From NCBI GenBank assembly GCA_017540505.1, contig JAFYAW010000027.1:1-34648 (forward strand): a stretch of DNA of 34,648 nucleotides, written 5' to 3'. This document shows, piece after piece, positions 1 to 8,088 of this stretch. Numbering within the stretch: position 1 is the first letter of the stretch; each line of letters opens with the position of its first letter. Below the pieces are notes generated by a model. That model ran no database searches. It had not been told where the DNA came from and was given only the letters and a program-made list of their open reading frames with translations. The stretch comes from Bacteroidales bacterium (lineage in GTDB: Bacteria; Bacteroidota; Bacteroidia; Bacteroidales; WCHB1-69). A program made the translations under genes and the position numbers.

Positions 1-71
1 AGGACTTTCTTTCTTTTGAAGCTCTCGCTGAAACGACGCCTGATGCGTTCCTCTTTTGTTAATTTTTCCAT
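1..71 (-). CDS. N-terminus of a probable IS transposase (HTH subunit), cut by the window edge
   Basis: Reading the minus strand from an ATG at 71-69 gives 23 residues beginning MEKLTKEERIRRRFSES, then the window ends. The basic RRRFSESFKRKKV stretch resembles the start of the helix-turn-helix subunit (OrfA) of IS3-type transposases in Bacteroidota, where a 'FS-x-S/E-FK' motif precedes the HTH. Only this short piece is visible, so the family assignment is inference. The region upstream to about 129 could be the terminal region of the same element. A non-transposase regulator remains possible. Confidence 0.4.
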   Translation of the reverse strand, partial: MEKLTKEERIRRRFSESFKRKKV

Positions 72-129
72 GTTGACTCGCTTTGGGTTTCTAAACTATT
101 TTTTCACCTTGGGCGGTCAACCTATTTCA
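72..129 (-). mobile_element. Possible terminal region of the insertion sequence
   Basis: On the minus strand this reads TGAAATAGGTTGACC, then AT-rich sequence leading to the transposase-like start codon at 71. A TG-starting end a few tens of bases ahead of a transposase gene is the usual layout of an IS3-type end. The other end lies outside the window, so the terminal inverted repeat and target duplication cannot be tested here. Confidence 0.3.
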
Positions 130-140
130 GGCATTGACAT

Positions 141-204
141 TGGTCTTTGGTCTCTGGTCTTGGATCTTAGTTTCTTAACTCCTTAGTTCCTTAACTTCTT
201 AACT
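141..204. repeat. Low-complexity degenerate tandem repeats
   Basis: Two short degenerate arrays stand next to each other: TGGTCT repeated three times with small changes (141-162), then four variants of a CTTAgTTCCTTAACT-like unit (166-204). They lie between the putative IS end and the 3' end of ettA and have no coding potential. No function is visible. Confidence 0.6.
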
Positions 205-222
205 GTTATCTCCAATAGCCGA

Positions 223-1902
223 CTAAATCACCGTAATCTTCTTGTAACGGATCCGTTTCGGGGTGACGTTGCCGAGGCGCATCTTCTTGTTCTCCTCATA
301 TTCGGTGTAGCCGCCCTCGAAGAAATAGACCTGCGAGTCGCCCTCGAAGGCGAGGATGTGGGTGCAGATGCGGTCGAGGAACCAACGGTCGTGGGAGATG
401 ACCACCGCGCAGCCCGCGAAGTTCTCCAAACCCTCCTCTAACGCACGCAACGTGTTCACGTCAATGTCGTTGGTGGGCTCGTCCAAGAGCAGCACGTTTG
501 CTTCGGATTTCAGTGTGAGGGCCAAGTGCAGACGGTTGCGCTCACCGCCGGAGAGGACTCCGGCTTTCTTGTTCTGTTCCGTGCCGCTGAAGTTGAATCG
601 CGACAGGTAGGCCCGCGAGTTGATGAGCCGCCCGCCCATCATGATCTGCTCGTTGCCCTCAGAAACTACTTCCCAAACGCTCTTCTCGGGGTCGATGACG
701 GTGTGCTGCTGGTCGATGTAGCCAACCTTGACGGTCTCACCCACCTTGAAGTCGCCGCTGTCGGGCTTGTCTAACCCCATAATGAGGCGGAAAAGGGTGG
801 TCTTGCCCGCACCGTTGGGTCCGATGACGCCCACGATGCCGTTGGGTGGCAGGTTGAAGTTGAGGTCGTCGAACAACAGCTTGTCGCCAAAGGCCTTGCG
901 CACGTGCTGGGCCTCGATGACGACGTTGCCCAAGCGCGGTCCGTTGGGGATGAAGATCTGCAAGGTCTCCTCCTTCTCCTTCACGTCCTCATTGAGGAGT
1001 TTGTCGTAGGCGTTGAGACGCGCTTTCGACTTGGCGTGGCGCGCTTTCGGGGCCATGCGCACCCACTCCAACTCGCGCTCTAATGTCTTCATGCGCTTGC
1101 TCTCCTGTTTCTGCTCCATGGCAAGGCGGTTGGATTTCTGCTCCAGCCAGGAGGAGTAGTTGCCCTGCCAGGGAATGCCCTCGCCGCGGTCGAGTTCGAG
1201 GATCCAGCCGGCCACGTGGTCGAGGAAGTAGCGGTCGTGGGTGACGGCGATGACCGTGCCCTTATATTGTTGCAGATGAGCCTCTAACCACTCCACGGAT
1301 TCCGCATCCAGGTGGTTGGTGGGCTCGTCTAACAGGAGAATGTCAGGCTCGGTGAGCAGCAAACGGCACAGTGCCACACGACGGCGTTCGCCGCCGGAGA
1401 GATGTTTCACGGGCGTGTCGCCGTCGGGACAGCGCAGGGCGTCCATGGCGCGTTCCAATTTGGAGTCGAGTTCCCAAGCATCGTATTGTTCGATGAGTTC
1501 GGTGAGCTCGCCCTGCCGTTCGATGAGCTTGTTCATCTCGTCGTCGCTCATCGGCTCGGCGAATTTCATATTCACCTCCTCGTACTCTTTCAGCACGTCC
1601 ACAATCTTCTGCACGCCTTGCTGCACCACCTCCTTGACGGTCAGCGTGTCGTCGAGTTGCGGCTCCTGCGGCAGATAGCCCACGGAGTAGCCCGGTGCGA
1701 AGACCACCTCGCCCTGGTACGACTTGTCGAGGCCGGCGATGATCTTCAGCAGGGTGGATTTTCCCGCGCCGTTGAGACCCAGTACGCCGATCTTCGCCCC
1801 GTAGAAGAAGGAGAGGTAAATGTTCTTGAGGATTTGTCTTTGCGGTGGAATCGTCTTGCTGACGTTCACCATCGAAAATATGATTTTCTTGTCGTCTGCC
1901 AT
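223..1902 (-). CDS. ettA: ABC-F protein EttA (energy-dependent translational throttle)
   Basis: A 559-residue ABC-F ATPase without membrane segments. It binds the ribosomal E site and gates the first elongation steps according to the ATP/ADP state (family knowledge). The first cassette has Walker A GLNGAGKST (42-50), signature LSGGE (168-172) and LLLDEPTNHLD (189-199). A charged linker follows at about 245-320. The second cassette has GPNGAGKTT (361-369), LSGGE (450-454) and DEPTNDID (474-481). The DEPTNDxD form in the second cassette, the overall length and the NVSK-PPQR-ILKNI start match EttA rather than Uup or YheS. It lies 43 bp downstream of the secreted CHU_C protein gene on the same strand. 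No -7 element is visible in that gap, so co-transcription is possible. Confidence 0.95.
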   Translation of the reverse strand: MADDKKIIFSMVNVSKTIPPQRQILKNIYLSFFYGAKIGVLGLNGAGKSTLLKIIAGLDKSYQGEVVFAPGYSVGYLPQEPQLDDTLTVKEVVQQGVQKIVDVLKEYEEVNMKFAEPMSDDEMNKLIERQGELTELIEQYDAWELDSKLERAMDALRCPDGDTPVKHLSGGERRRVALCRLLLTEPDILLLDEPTNHLDAESVEWLEAHLQQYKGTVIAVTHDRYFLDHVAGWILELDRGEGIPWQGNYSSWLEQKSNRLAMEQKQESKRMKTLERELEWVRMAPKARHAKSKARLNAYDKLLNEDVKEKEETLQIFIPNGPRLGNVVIEAQHVRKAFGDKLLFDDLNFNLPPNGIVGVIGPNGAGKTTLFRLIMGLDKPDSGDFKVGETVKVGYIDQQHTVIDPEKSVWEVVSEGNEQIMMGGRLINSRAYLSRFNFSGTEQNKKAGVLSGGERNRLHLALTLKSEANVLLLDEPTNDIDVNTLRALEEGLENFAGCAVVISHDRWFLDRICTHILAFEGDSQVYFFEGGYTEYEENKKMRLGNVTPKRIRYKKITVI

Positions 1903-1945
1903 TATGGTGTGTTGTTTTATTATTTAGGGTTATGGATATTTTAGA

Positions 1946-3892
1946 TTAGAGAACAGTGATAGTTCCGGTGAATATGTATTCAGAATGGTCGAAATCCGTG
2001 CAGGTGATTTTGTATGTATATACATTGTTGGGTCTTATATGATTGTTTTTTTCGCCATACCATTTGAAATTAACGTCTTTGCTGGAGAAAACACATTCAC
2101 CCCATCGGTTGAAGATTAGTATGGTAAAGTCGTTAATTTGGTTCTGTATTCCGTAGGGGATGGCAAAAAAATCATTGTGGCCATCTGGTTTGCTTGGTGT
2201 GATGGCATTGGGTAGATACAGGTTCAGGGAACATGGTGACACTGTGTGGGATTTTGTCAGTGAGCATTTGTCAAAGGATGAAGTTACGCTATATGTGCCT
2301 GGTTTTGTGACGGTGATGACGGAACCAGTTTCCCCGGTACTCCAAACGTAATTGTTGAATGTGCTTGTGGCCTGCAGCACCTCCATGTAGTCGGTGCAGT
2401 AGTCCTCGGAGGGTGTGATGATGGACAGTTGTGCATCTATAATACGGATTTTTAGTGTTACGATACTGTCACATCCTGCTTGATTGTTCAGGGTGTAAGT
2501 GAGTTTGGAGTGTTCAGGAGTGTTTCGACCTAAAGTTGTATTGGCGGCTTGAAGGGTGTAGGGGAGTTCATAAGAGCATAACGTGATGCTGTCGGTGGTT
2601 TTGATACTGTCGGCAACCGTGATGTTGAAGGAAGTGCTGCCCACGCATCCGTTGGTGTCGGTGAAGGTGTATGTGGCCGCAGATGTTCCCATTGTGTTTG
2701 TTGTGATTTGGCTGCCGTTAATCCATCCTCCCTGGTAAGAGCCATCGGATGGCGAACCTCCTGTGAGGGTGAAAGGCAGTTGGCTTCGACAGATGTTGAC
2801 ATCGGGATGGGTGACGGGAGGGATGTAGTTGTCAATATGGCATGTCAGAGTGATGGAGGCTCCTGTGGCGTCATGAACCAACACAGAATAGTCGCCCATG
2901 CAAAGTCCGACGGCCGAGTCTGTGGTTTGGTGCAACGTGTCGTTCCAACGGTAGGTGTAGGGTGGGGTCCCGCCCGACACGTGAACCACGGCTGTACCAT
3001 TGCATGTGATAATGGGGGGATTCTCGCAGGTGGAATTGCATGTGCCATATGTGGCTGCAGCAGGTTGGTTGACAGCCCAATTGCCTCCGTCGGGTATGCG
3101 GCGCAATGACAGGTTCTCCGTTGGTTGGTTCGTGCTGATTTGGTTTTTTCTGTTAGATGGGATTTGATTGTATGATGCCAGTGTGCCATTGTATCCACAG
3201 TCGGATACGGAGGGTATGCATGGCTGGCAGGAAAAGTAGCTTGCGTTGTCGTTGGTGGTCCAGGATACGGCATCTTGAGGTACACCATTTTGGTCGTAAA
3301 AGGCAAACCACCCTCCGGCATTGGGGAACCATAGTCTGTTGCCGCCACCAAAACAGTATCGGCTGTTGACCTCTACTTCTACAACATTACCTCCGTTAGC
3401 CACTAACAGGTTGGCGGGGACAGCTGGCGCATTCACTCCCCGGATAATGGCAAATCCTTGAGGCGGGACCACTGTCCCTGGGGGGATAGAGAAACCTCCT
3501 GGATAGTCTTCAAAGGTGTAATTCCATATGTCACCCCCTGAAACGTCATGGGCGTTGTTGCCTAAAAAATAGCAGGAAATGTCGGCGGCTTCGCATTTGT
3601 GTGGGTTGTAAAGCTCAATCCACTCTCCTTGTGACGGATTCGTCTGGCCGAATTGTTGTCCCACAATGGATCCGTCATAGACAATTGAAGGCATCAGCAT
3701 GATTTCATTGATTAAGATGGTGGGTCCGTTGTATTCGCACCCTCGACCCATGCAGTCTTTGTTCACGTATGTGCTGATGGTGCCGGTGAGGGGCTGCGAA
3801 TATGCGGGTTTTCCTAAAAGCATATACAAAAGAAACTCTCCGATCAGAAAAGAGATTGGGTAGGAAAGATATGGCATGAGTCTTGAGGACAT
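1946..3892 (-). CDS. Secreted lamin-tail/SprB-repeat protein with T9SS type B (CHU_C) sorting domain
   Basis: 648 residues from the ATG at 3892. The frame is open for 68 more codons upstream, but these lie inside the aminotransferase gene and read as arginine-rich nonsense, while MSSRLM starts a normal signal peptide ending near AYS-QP. Domains in order: a lamin-tail-like domain (about 55-165, GEWIELYNP); an SprB-type repeat (about 290-360, SGGTPPYTYRW ending in a DATG turn); two further Ig-like segments with cysteines; and a C-terminal CHU_C domain (about 560-648, LYLPNAITPSKPDGHNDFF, FNRWGECVFSS). The last domain directs export by the type IX system and cell-surface attachment or release (family knowledge). 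It starts 14 bp after the C-S lyase gene, so the two are probably co-transcribed. Its target is unknown; adhesion is a guess. Confidence 0.85.
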   Translation of the reverse strand: MSSRLMPYLSYPISFLIGEFLLYMLLGKPAYSQPLTGTISTYVNKDCMGRGCEYNGPTILINEIMLMPSIVYDGSIVGQQFGQTNPSQGEWIELYNPHKCEAADISCYFLGNNAHDVSGGDIWNYTFEDYPGGFSIPPGTVVPPQGFAIIRGVNAPAVPANLLVANGGNVVEVEVNSRYCFGGGNRLWFPNAGGWFAFYDQNGVPQDAVSWTTNDNASYFSCQPCIPSVSDCGYNGTLASYNQIPSNRKNQISTNQPTENLSLRRIPDGGNWAVNQPAAATYGTCNSTCENPPIITCNGTAVVHVSGGTPPYTYRWNDTLHQTTDSAVGLCMGDYSVLVHDATGASITLTCHIDNYIPPVTHPDVNICRSQLPFTLTGGSPSDGSYQGGWINGSQITTNTMGTSAATYTFTDTNGCVGSTSFNITVADSIKTTDSITLCSYELPYTLQAANTTLGRNTPEHSKLTYTLNNQAGCDSIVTLKIRIIDAQLSIITPSEDYCTDYMEVLQATSTFNNYVWSTGETGSVITVTKPGTYSVTSSFDKCSLTKSHTVSPCSLNLYLPNAITPSKPDGHNDFFAIPYGIQNQINDFTILIFNRWGECVFSSKDVNFKWYGEKNNHIRPNNVYTYKITCTDFDHSEYIFTGTITVL

Positions 3893-3906
3893 AACAAATT
3901 TGGAAA

Positions 3907-5070
3907 TTAAAGAATGTGGGAAATTCTGTTTAATGCCTCCCGCACGATAGCTCTCGGCGTGCCGATGTTCATGCGCATGAAGCCTTCGCCGTCGGGACCG
4001 TAGTCCAGGCCGCTGTTGAGCCCCACTTTCGCTTCGCGGATGAGCTTGTCCACCAGCTCTTTGTGCGGAAGGCCCAATGCCCGGAAGTCGAGCCAAAGCA
4101 GGAAGGAGGCTTCGGGGCGCATCATCTTGATATCAGGCATGTCCTGTTGCAGGAATTGCTCTGCAAAATCAATGTTTCCGACTAAATAGTCCAGCAGTTG
4201 CAAGCGCCAGGACTCGCCGTGTGCGAAGGCGGCCTCTGCGGCCACGTAGGCGAATAACGTGCCTAAAGACAGCTCATTGGCATCTAAAAAGCCGAAGAAG
4301 GTCTTTTTGATGTCGGGGTCCGGCACGTAGCACACGGAGGATGCTAATCCTGCCATGTTGAAGGTCTTGCTCGGCGCGATGAAGGTGATGGAGTTGTGCA
4401 GGGCCTCTTCGGAAACGGTGGAAAAAGAGGTGTGCGTGAAGCCGGGCAGCGTGAGGTCGGCGTGGATCTCGTCGGCGATGACGAGTACATGTTGTCGGTG
4501 GCATATTTCCGCGATTATCTGCAGCTCTTCTTTCGTCCACACGGTGCCGCCGGGGTTGTGCGGGTTGGCGAGGATCATCACCTTGCAGCCTTTGGCTTTC
4601 TCTTCCAAGTTGTTATAGTCGATGGCGAAACGCCCGTTGGCGGTTTTGAGCGGACTGCTCACGAAGACTCGCCCGCTGCGGTGCGGTACGTTGATAAAGG
4701 GCGGATAAACGGGCGTGGTGATCAGCACCTTGTCGCCGGGGTTGGTGAAGGCCTGCAGCACAAAGGCGATGCCTTGCACGATGCCGGGGATGAAGTGGAT
4801 GTTTTTCCACCGGGTTTCAAGGTGGTAATGTTCCCGCATCCAATTGAGTACGGCCATCTTGTAGGTCTCTGGGGCAAAGGTGTAGCCGAACACTTCGTGG
4901 TCGCATCGTTTGCGCACGGCCTCCACGATGAAGTCCGGGGTCTTGAAGTCCATGTCGGCCACCCACATGGGCAGCACGTCATCGGTGCCGAACACCTCGT
5001 TCAGCATGTCGTGCTTCACGCAGCTGGTGCCGCGGCGGGGAAGTATCTCGTCAAAATTATAAAGAGTCAT
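3907..5070 (-). CDS. patB: PatB/MalY-like aminotransferase, probable cystathionine beta-lyase (C-S lyase)
   Basis: 387 residues, a PLP fold-type I enzyme of the MalY/PatB branch, which cleaves C-S bonds of cystathionine or cysteine conjugates to give a thiol, pyruvate and ammonia. Family marks: MWVADMDFKTP (35-45), FGYTF (61-65), ANPHNPGG (168-175), DEIHAD (200-205) and the PLP-lysine motif SKTFNMAG with K235. The ATG at 5070 is chosen because MTLYNFDEI-RRGT is the family's usual start; the longer frame to 5238 runs through the promoter region and into the divergent gene. A TACCTTTG -7 element lies 20 bp upstream. The reaction type is secure; the physiological substrate (methionine synthesis or sulfur recycling) is not decided by sequence. 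Confidence 0.9.
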   Translation of the reverse strand: MTLYNFDEILPRRGTSCVKHDMLNEVFGTDDVLPMWVADMDFKTPDFIVEAVRKRCDHEVFGYTFAPETYKMAVLNWMREHYHLETRWKNIHFIPGIVQGIAFVLQAFTNPGDKVLITTPVYPPFINVPHRSGRVFVSSPLKTANGRFAIDYNNLEEKAKGCKVMILANPHNPGGTVWTKEELQIIAEICHRQHVLVIADEIHADLTLPGFTHTSFSTVSEEALHNSITFIAPSKTFNMAGLASSVCYVPDPDIKKTFFGFLDANELSLGTLFAYVAAEAAFAHGESWRLQLLDYLVGNIDFAEQFLQQDMPDIKMMRPEASFLLWLDFRALGLPHKELVDKLIREAKVGLNSGLDYGPDGEGFMRMNIGTPRAIVREALNRISHIL

Positions 5071-5090
5071 CAGAATCGTTTTTGAGGGTG

Positions 5091-5098
5091 CAAAGGTA
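5091..5098 (-). promoter_or_regulatory. -7 element TACCTTTG of the C-S lyase gene
   Basis: Reads TACCTTTGC on the minus strand, matching the Bacteroidota consensus TAnnTTTG, 20 bp before the ATG at 5070. It sits back to back with the -7 element of the divergent ddh gene. Confidence 0.65.
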
Positions 5099-5111
5099 GC
5101 GTTTTTTTTCT

Positions 5112-5119
5112 TATTTTTG
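5112..5119 (+). promoter_or_regulatory. -7 element TATTTTTG of ddh
   Basis: TATTTTTGCGCC lies 24 bp before the ddh start. The same 12 bases recur ahead of obg, rpmG and the large helicase gene. Only 13 bp separate it from the opposing element at 5091-5098, so the two promoters must share space. Confidence 0.7.
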
Positions 5120-5143
5120 CGCCTTTTATAAAACCCTAATACA

Positions 5144-6004
5144 ATGCAAACACGAATCGCCATTTTAGGATATGGAAACATAGGCAAGGCTGTGGAACAG
5201 GCCGTGCTGGCTGCCAACGACATGCTGTTGGCTGGCATTTACCATCATAACGACAATCTTGACAGCATCGACGCGGATGTGGTCGCGCTCTGCACGCCCA
5301 CCCGCGAGGTGCCGGATTTTGCAGAGAAGCTGCTGGCCCGCGGGATCTCCACCGTGGACAGCTTTGACATCCACGGGCAGATCTTCGACCTGCGCGCGCG
5401 CCTGCTGCCCGTCGCAAAAGAACATCGTGCGGTGAGCGTCATCGCCGCTGGCTGGGATCCTGGCTCCGACTCCGTGGTGCGCGCGCTGCTGCTGGCCCTC
5501 GCTCCCAAAGGCATCACCTACACCAACTTCGGCCCGGGGCGCAGCATGGGACACACGGTCGCCGCCAAGGCCATTCCCGGCGTGAAGAACGCTCTCTCCA
5601 TGACCATCCCGCTCGGCACGGGCATCCACCGCCGCATGGTGTATGTGGAGCTGGACGAGGGTGCGGATTTCGCCACCGTGGAGAAACTGCTGCTGCAGGA
5701 CGACTATTTCGCCCATGACGAGACCCACGTGGTGCCGGTGCCCTCCATCGACGTGCTGAACAATGTGGCCCATGGGGTCAACCTGGTGCGCTCCGGCGTG
5801 AGCGGCGACACCCACAACCAGCGCTTCGAGTTCAATATGGAAATCAACAACCCGGCCCTCACGGGACAGGTGCTCGTATCGTGTGCGCGTGCGGCCATGC
5901 GCATGCGCGAGGAGCAGCGTTTCGGGGCGTTCACCATGATTGAACTCCCGCCCATTTATCTCCTGCCCGGCAGCGAGGAACAGCTGATCCGTACGCTTGT
6001 GTAG
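5144..6004 (+). CDS. ddh: meso-Diaminopimelate D-dehydrogenase
   Basis: 286 residues. The enzyme converts tetrahydrodipicolinate, ammonia and NADPH to meso-diaminopimelate in one step, supplying lysine and peptidoglycan. The start TRIAILGYGNIGKAV (3-17) is the NADPH-binding glycine motif of this family. Other family-like segments are LCTPTREVPDFAEKLL, the STVDSFDIH block, AAGWDPGSDS and FGPGRSMGHTVAAKAI. Length is slightly below the usual 300-325. It has its own -7 element at 5112 and is divergent from the C-S lyase. No other lysine-pathway gene is in the window. Confidence 0.92.
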   Translation: MQTRIAILGYGNIGKAVEQAVLAANDMLLAGIYHHNDNLDSIDADVVALCTPTREVPDFAEKLLARGISTVDSFDIHGQIFDLRARLLPVAKEHRAVSVIAAGWDPGSDSVVRALLLALAPKGITYTNFGPGRSMGHTVAAKAIPGVKNALSMTIPLGTGIHRRMVYVELDEGADFATVEKLLLQDDYFAHDETHVVPVPSIDVLNNVAHGVNLVRSGVSGDTHNQRFEFNMEINNPALTGQVLVSCARAAMRMREEQRFGAFTMIELPPIYLLPGSEEQLIRTLV

Positions 6005-6055
6005 TCTGATGAAAGGGGAGGAATTGTTTTAGTGCGGGGATGTCTGAAAAATGAC

Positions 6056-6063
6056 TATCTTTG
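6056..6063 (+). promoter_or_regulatory. -7 element TATCTTTG ahead of the DUF853-rbfA-lolE-porZ-recO run
   Basis: TATCTTTGCAC matches TAnnTTTG and lies 82 bp before the ATG at 6146, after the ddh stop. The next four genes follow with gaps of at most 21 bp, so this is the likely promoter of the whole run. Confidence 0.6.
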
Positions 6064-6145
6064 CACGGTAATAAAAAATAACGGTTCCTCGTCGCCCGGA
6101 CAGGCGGGGAATTGATGGTTTGTATGCCGGAAAAAACGAAGAAAC

Positions 6146-7729
6146 ATGTACGACAACGAACGCGGGCTCTATATCGCCCATTGCGCGGAAGGCGCACTCT
6201 CCATACAAGGGAAAATGGCCAATCGGCACGGCCTTATTGCAGGTGCCACCGGAACGGGTAAGACCGTCACTTTGCAGGTGATGGCCGAGACTTTCAGCCA
6301 GGCGGGTGTTCCTTGCTTCATGGCCGATATGAAAGGCGACCTGTCCGGCATCAGCCAGGCGGGTGCCCTCAGCAGCTTCATCGAGAAGCGGATGCCGGAA
6401 TTCGGCATCGAGTCGCCTCAGTTCCAGCCCTGTCCCGTGCGCTTCTATGATGTGTATGGCGAACAGGGACATCCGATACGCGCCACGGTCTCCCAGATGG
6501 GTCCACAGCTGTTGTCGCGCATCCTCGGCCTCAACGAGACACAGGACGGTGTGCTCAACATTGTCTTCCGCATCGCCGACGACCGCGGCCTGCTGATTCT
6601 GGATCTGAAGGATCTGCGTTCCATGCTCGACTACGTCTCCAAACACGCCAAGGAGTACACCACCCTCTACGGTAATATCTCCACGGCCACGGTGGGTGCT
6701 ATCCAGCGCGCGCTGCTGCAACTCGAGAACCAGGGTGCCGACAAGTTCTTCGGCGAGCCCTCTTTTGATATCCACGACCTGCTTCAGACCGAAAACGGAC
6801 GCGGGGTGATGAGTGTGTTAGCGGCAGACAAGCTGATGATGCAGCCGAAACTCTACAGCACTTTCCTGCTTTGGCTCCTCTCCGAACTCTACTCGACACT
6901 GCCCGAGGTGGGTGACCAGGATCTTCCCAAACTGGTTTTCTTCTTCGATGAGGCTCACACGCTTTTCGAGGACACCTCCAAAGCTCTCACCGACAAGATT
7001 GAGCAGGTCATACGTCTGATTCGCAGCAAGGGTGTCGGAGTATATTTCATCAGCCAGTATCCCAATGATGTGCCGGAGAACATCCTCGGCCAGTTGGGCA
7101 ACCGTGTGCAGCATGCCCTGCGGGCCTACACGCCCAAGGACCAGAAGGCTGTGCGCGTGGCCGCCGACACGTTCCGTGCCAATCCAGAGTTCAAAACCGA
7201 GGAGGCCATCTCCACGTTGGAGACCGGCGAGGCATTGGTCAGTTTCCTGGACGGAAAGGGTGCTCCCGGCATTGTGCAACGGGCCAAGATCCTCTTCCCA
7301 CTGTCACAAATCGGGGCCATCACGGACGAACAGCGTCAGACGAACATCCGCATGAGTCGGATTTATGGGAAATATGATACGATGGTGGACAGCGAGAGTG
7401 CGTACGAGGTGCTGATGAAGGAGGAGGCGCAATCGAATCTGCCTCAAACACAAGAGGAGGATGGCAAGGTGGCCAAGACGGAAAAGGAGGCTGCCGGAAC
7501 ATCCAAGAAGAAAGGACTTCTTTCCAAGGTGCTGAAAGCCGTCATCACGGCTCTGACAGCCACCTTGGGCACCATCGTGGGTACGGCGGTCAGCGACAAG
7601 GTGACGGGCAAGAAGACCAAATCGAAGACGAATACGGCCGGCAGGGTGGTGAAGAACACAACCTCCGCGGCCACCCGTACCATCACACGGGAGATTACCC
7701 GCGACATTCTCGGCAACCTGATCAAATAG
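6146..7729 (+). CDS. HerA-like/DUF853 P-loop ATPase
   Basis: 527 residues of the DUF853 (YjgR) family, related to HerA/FtsK-type ring ATPases. Walker A is GATGTGKT (33-40), followed by [13 protein letters not shown], a strongly conserved DUF853 block. Walker B is FFFDEAH near 265-271, followed by [20 protein letters not shown] and [19 protein letters not shown]. The C-terminal 90 residues are Lys/Thr/Ala-rich and low in complexity, ending in [13 protein letters not shown], as is common in the family. The biological role of DUF853 is not established; a nucleic-acid motor is an inference from HerA. First gene of a compact run with rbfA 21 bp downstream. Confidence 0.9.
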   Translation: MYDNERGLYIAHCAEGALSIQGKMANRHGLIAGATGTGKTVTLQVMAETFSQAGVPCFMADMKGDLSGISQAGALSSFIEKRMPEFGIESPQFQPCPVRFYDVYGEQGHPIRATVSQMGPQLLSRILGLNETQDGVLNIVFRIADDRGLLILDLKDLRSMLDYVSKHAKEYTTLYGNISTATVGAIQRALLQLENQGADKFFGEPSFDIHDLLQTENGRGVMSVLAADKLMMQPKLYSTFLLWLLSELYSTLPEVGDQDLPKLVFFFDEAHTLFEDTSKALTDKIEQVIRLIRSKGVGVYFISQYPNDVPENILGQLGNRVQHALRAYTPKDQKAVRVAADTFRANPEFKTEEAISTLETGEALVSFLDGKGAPGIVQRAKILFPLSQIGAITDEQRQTNIRMSRIYGKYDTMVDSESAYEVLMKEEAQSNLPQTQEEDGKVAKTEKEAAGTSKKKGLLSKVLKAVITALTATLGTIVGTAVSDKVTGKKTKSKTNTAGRVVKNTTSAATRTITREITRDILGNLIK

Positions 7730-7750
7730 TGGGCCTTTAAACACGTAAGA

Positions 7751-8086
7751 ATGAACTCGACAAGACAACAAAAAATAGCATCCCTGCTCCAAAAGGAATT
7801 GGCCAACATCTTCTTGCAAGATAGCAAGAGCTTGTATAACTGTATGATAACGGTGACAAAGACCACCATTACCTCAGATCTCTCCATTGCGAGAGCGTAT
7901 CTGAGCATCTATATGGCCCCGGATAAGGATGTGGTGATCAAAGCCATTCGGGAGAACACCAAGGACATCCGTTTCCGCCTCGGCCAGCAGATCAGGAACC
8001 AGCTGCGCGTGGTCCCTCATTTGGAGTTCTTCATCGATGACACGTTGGACTATATGGAGCATATTGACAGCCTTTTGAAAAAGTAG
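7751..8086 (+). CDS. rbfA: Ribosome-binding factor A
   Basis: 111 residues, normal length. RbfA is a KH-fold protein that binds the 30S precursor and helps mature the 5' end of 16S rRNA, notably in the cold (family knowledge). Recognisable parts are the start NSTRQQKIASLLQKELANIF, the ITVTKTTITSDLSIARAYLSIY strand region, and the C-terminal LRVVPHLEFFIDDTLDYMEHID, the family's most conserved block. It lies 21 bp after the DUF853 gene and 2 bp before the TTG start of the permease gene, so it is co-transcribed. Confidence 0.95.
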   Translation: MNSTRQQKIASLLQKELANIFLQDSKSLYNCMITVTKTTITSDLSIARAYLSIYMAPDKDVVIKAIRENTKDIRFRLGQQIRNQLRVVPHLEFFIDDTLDYMEHIDSLLKK

Positions 8087-8088
8087 AA

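Noticed and set aside
3893-4096. N-terminal extension of the lamin-tail/CHU_C protein
   Set aside because: The 68 codons overlap the C-S lyase gene out of frame and are arginine-rich; a normal signal peptide starts at 3892.
4396-5085. 229-codon open frame on the plus strand
   Set aside because: Antisense to the PLP-dependent C-S lyase, whose catalytic motifs lie on the minus strand.
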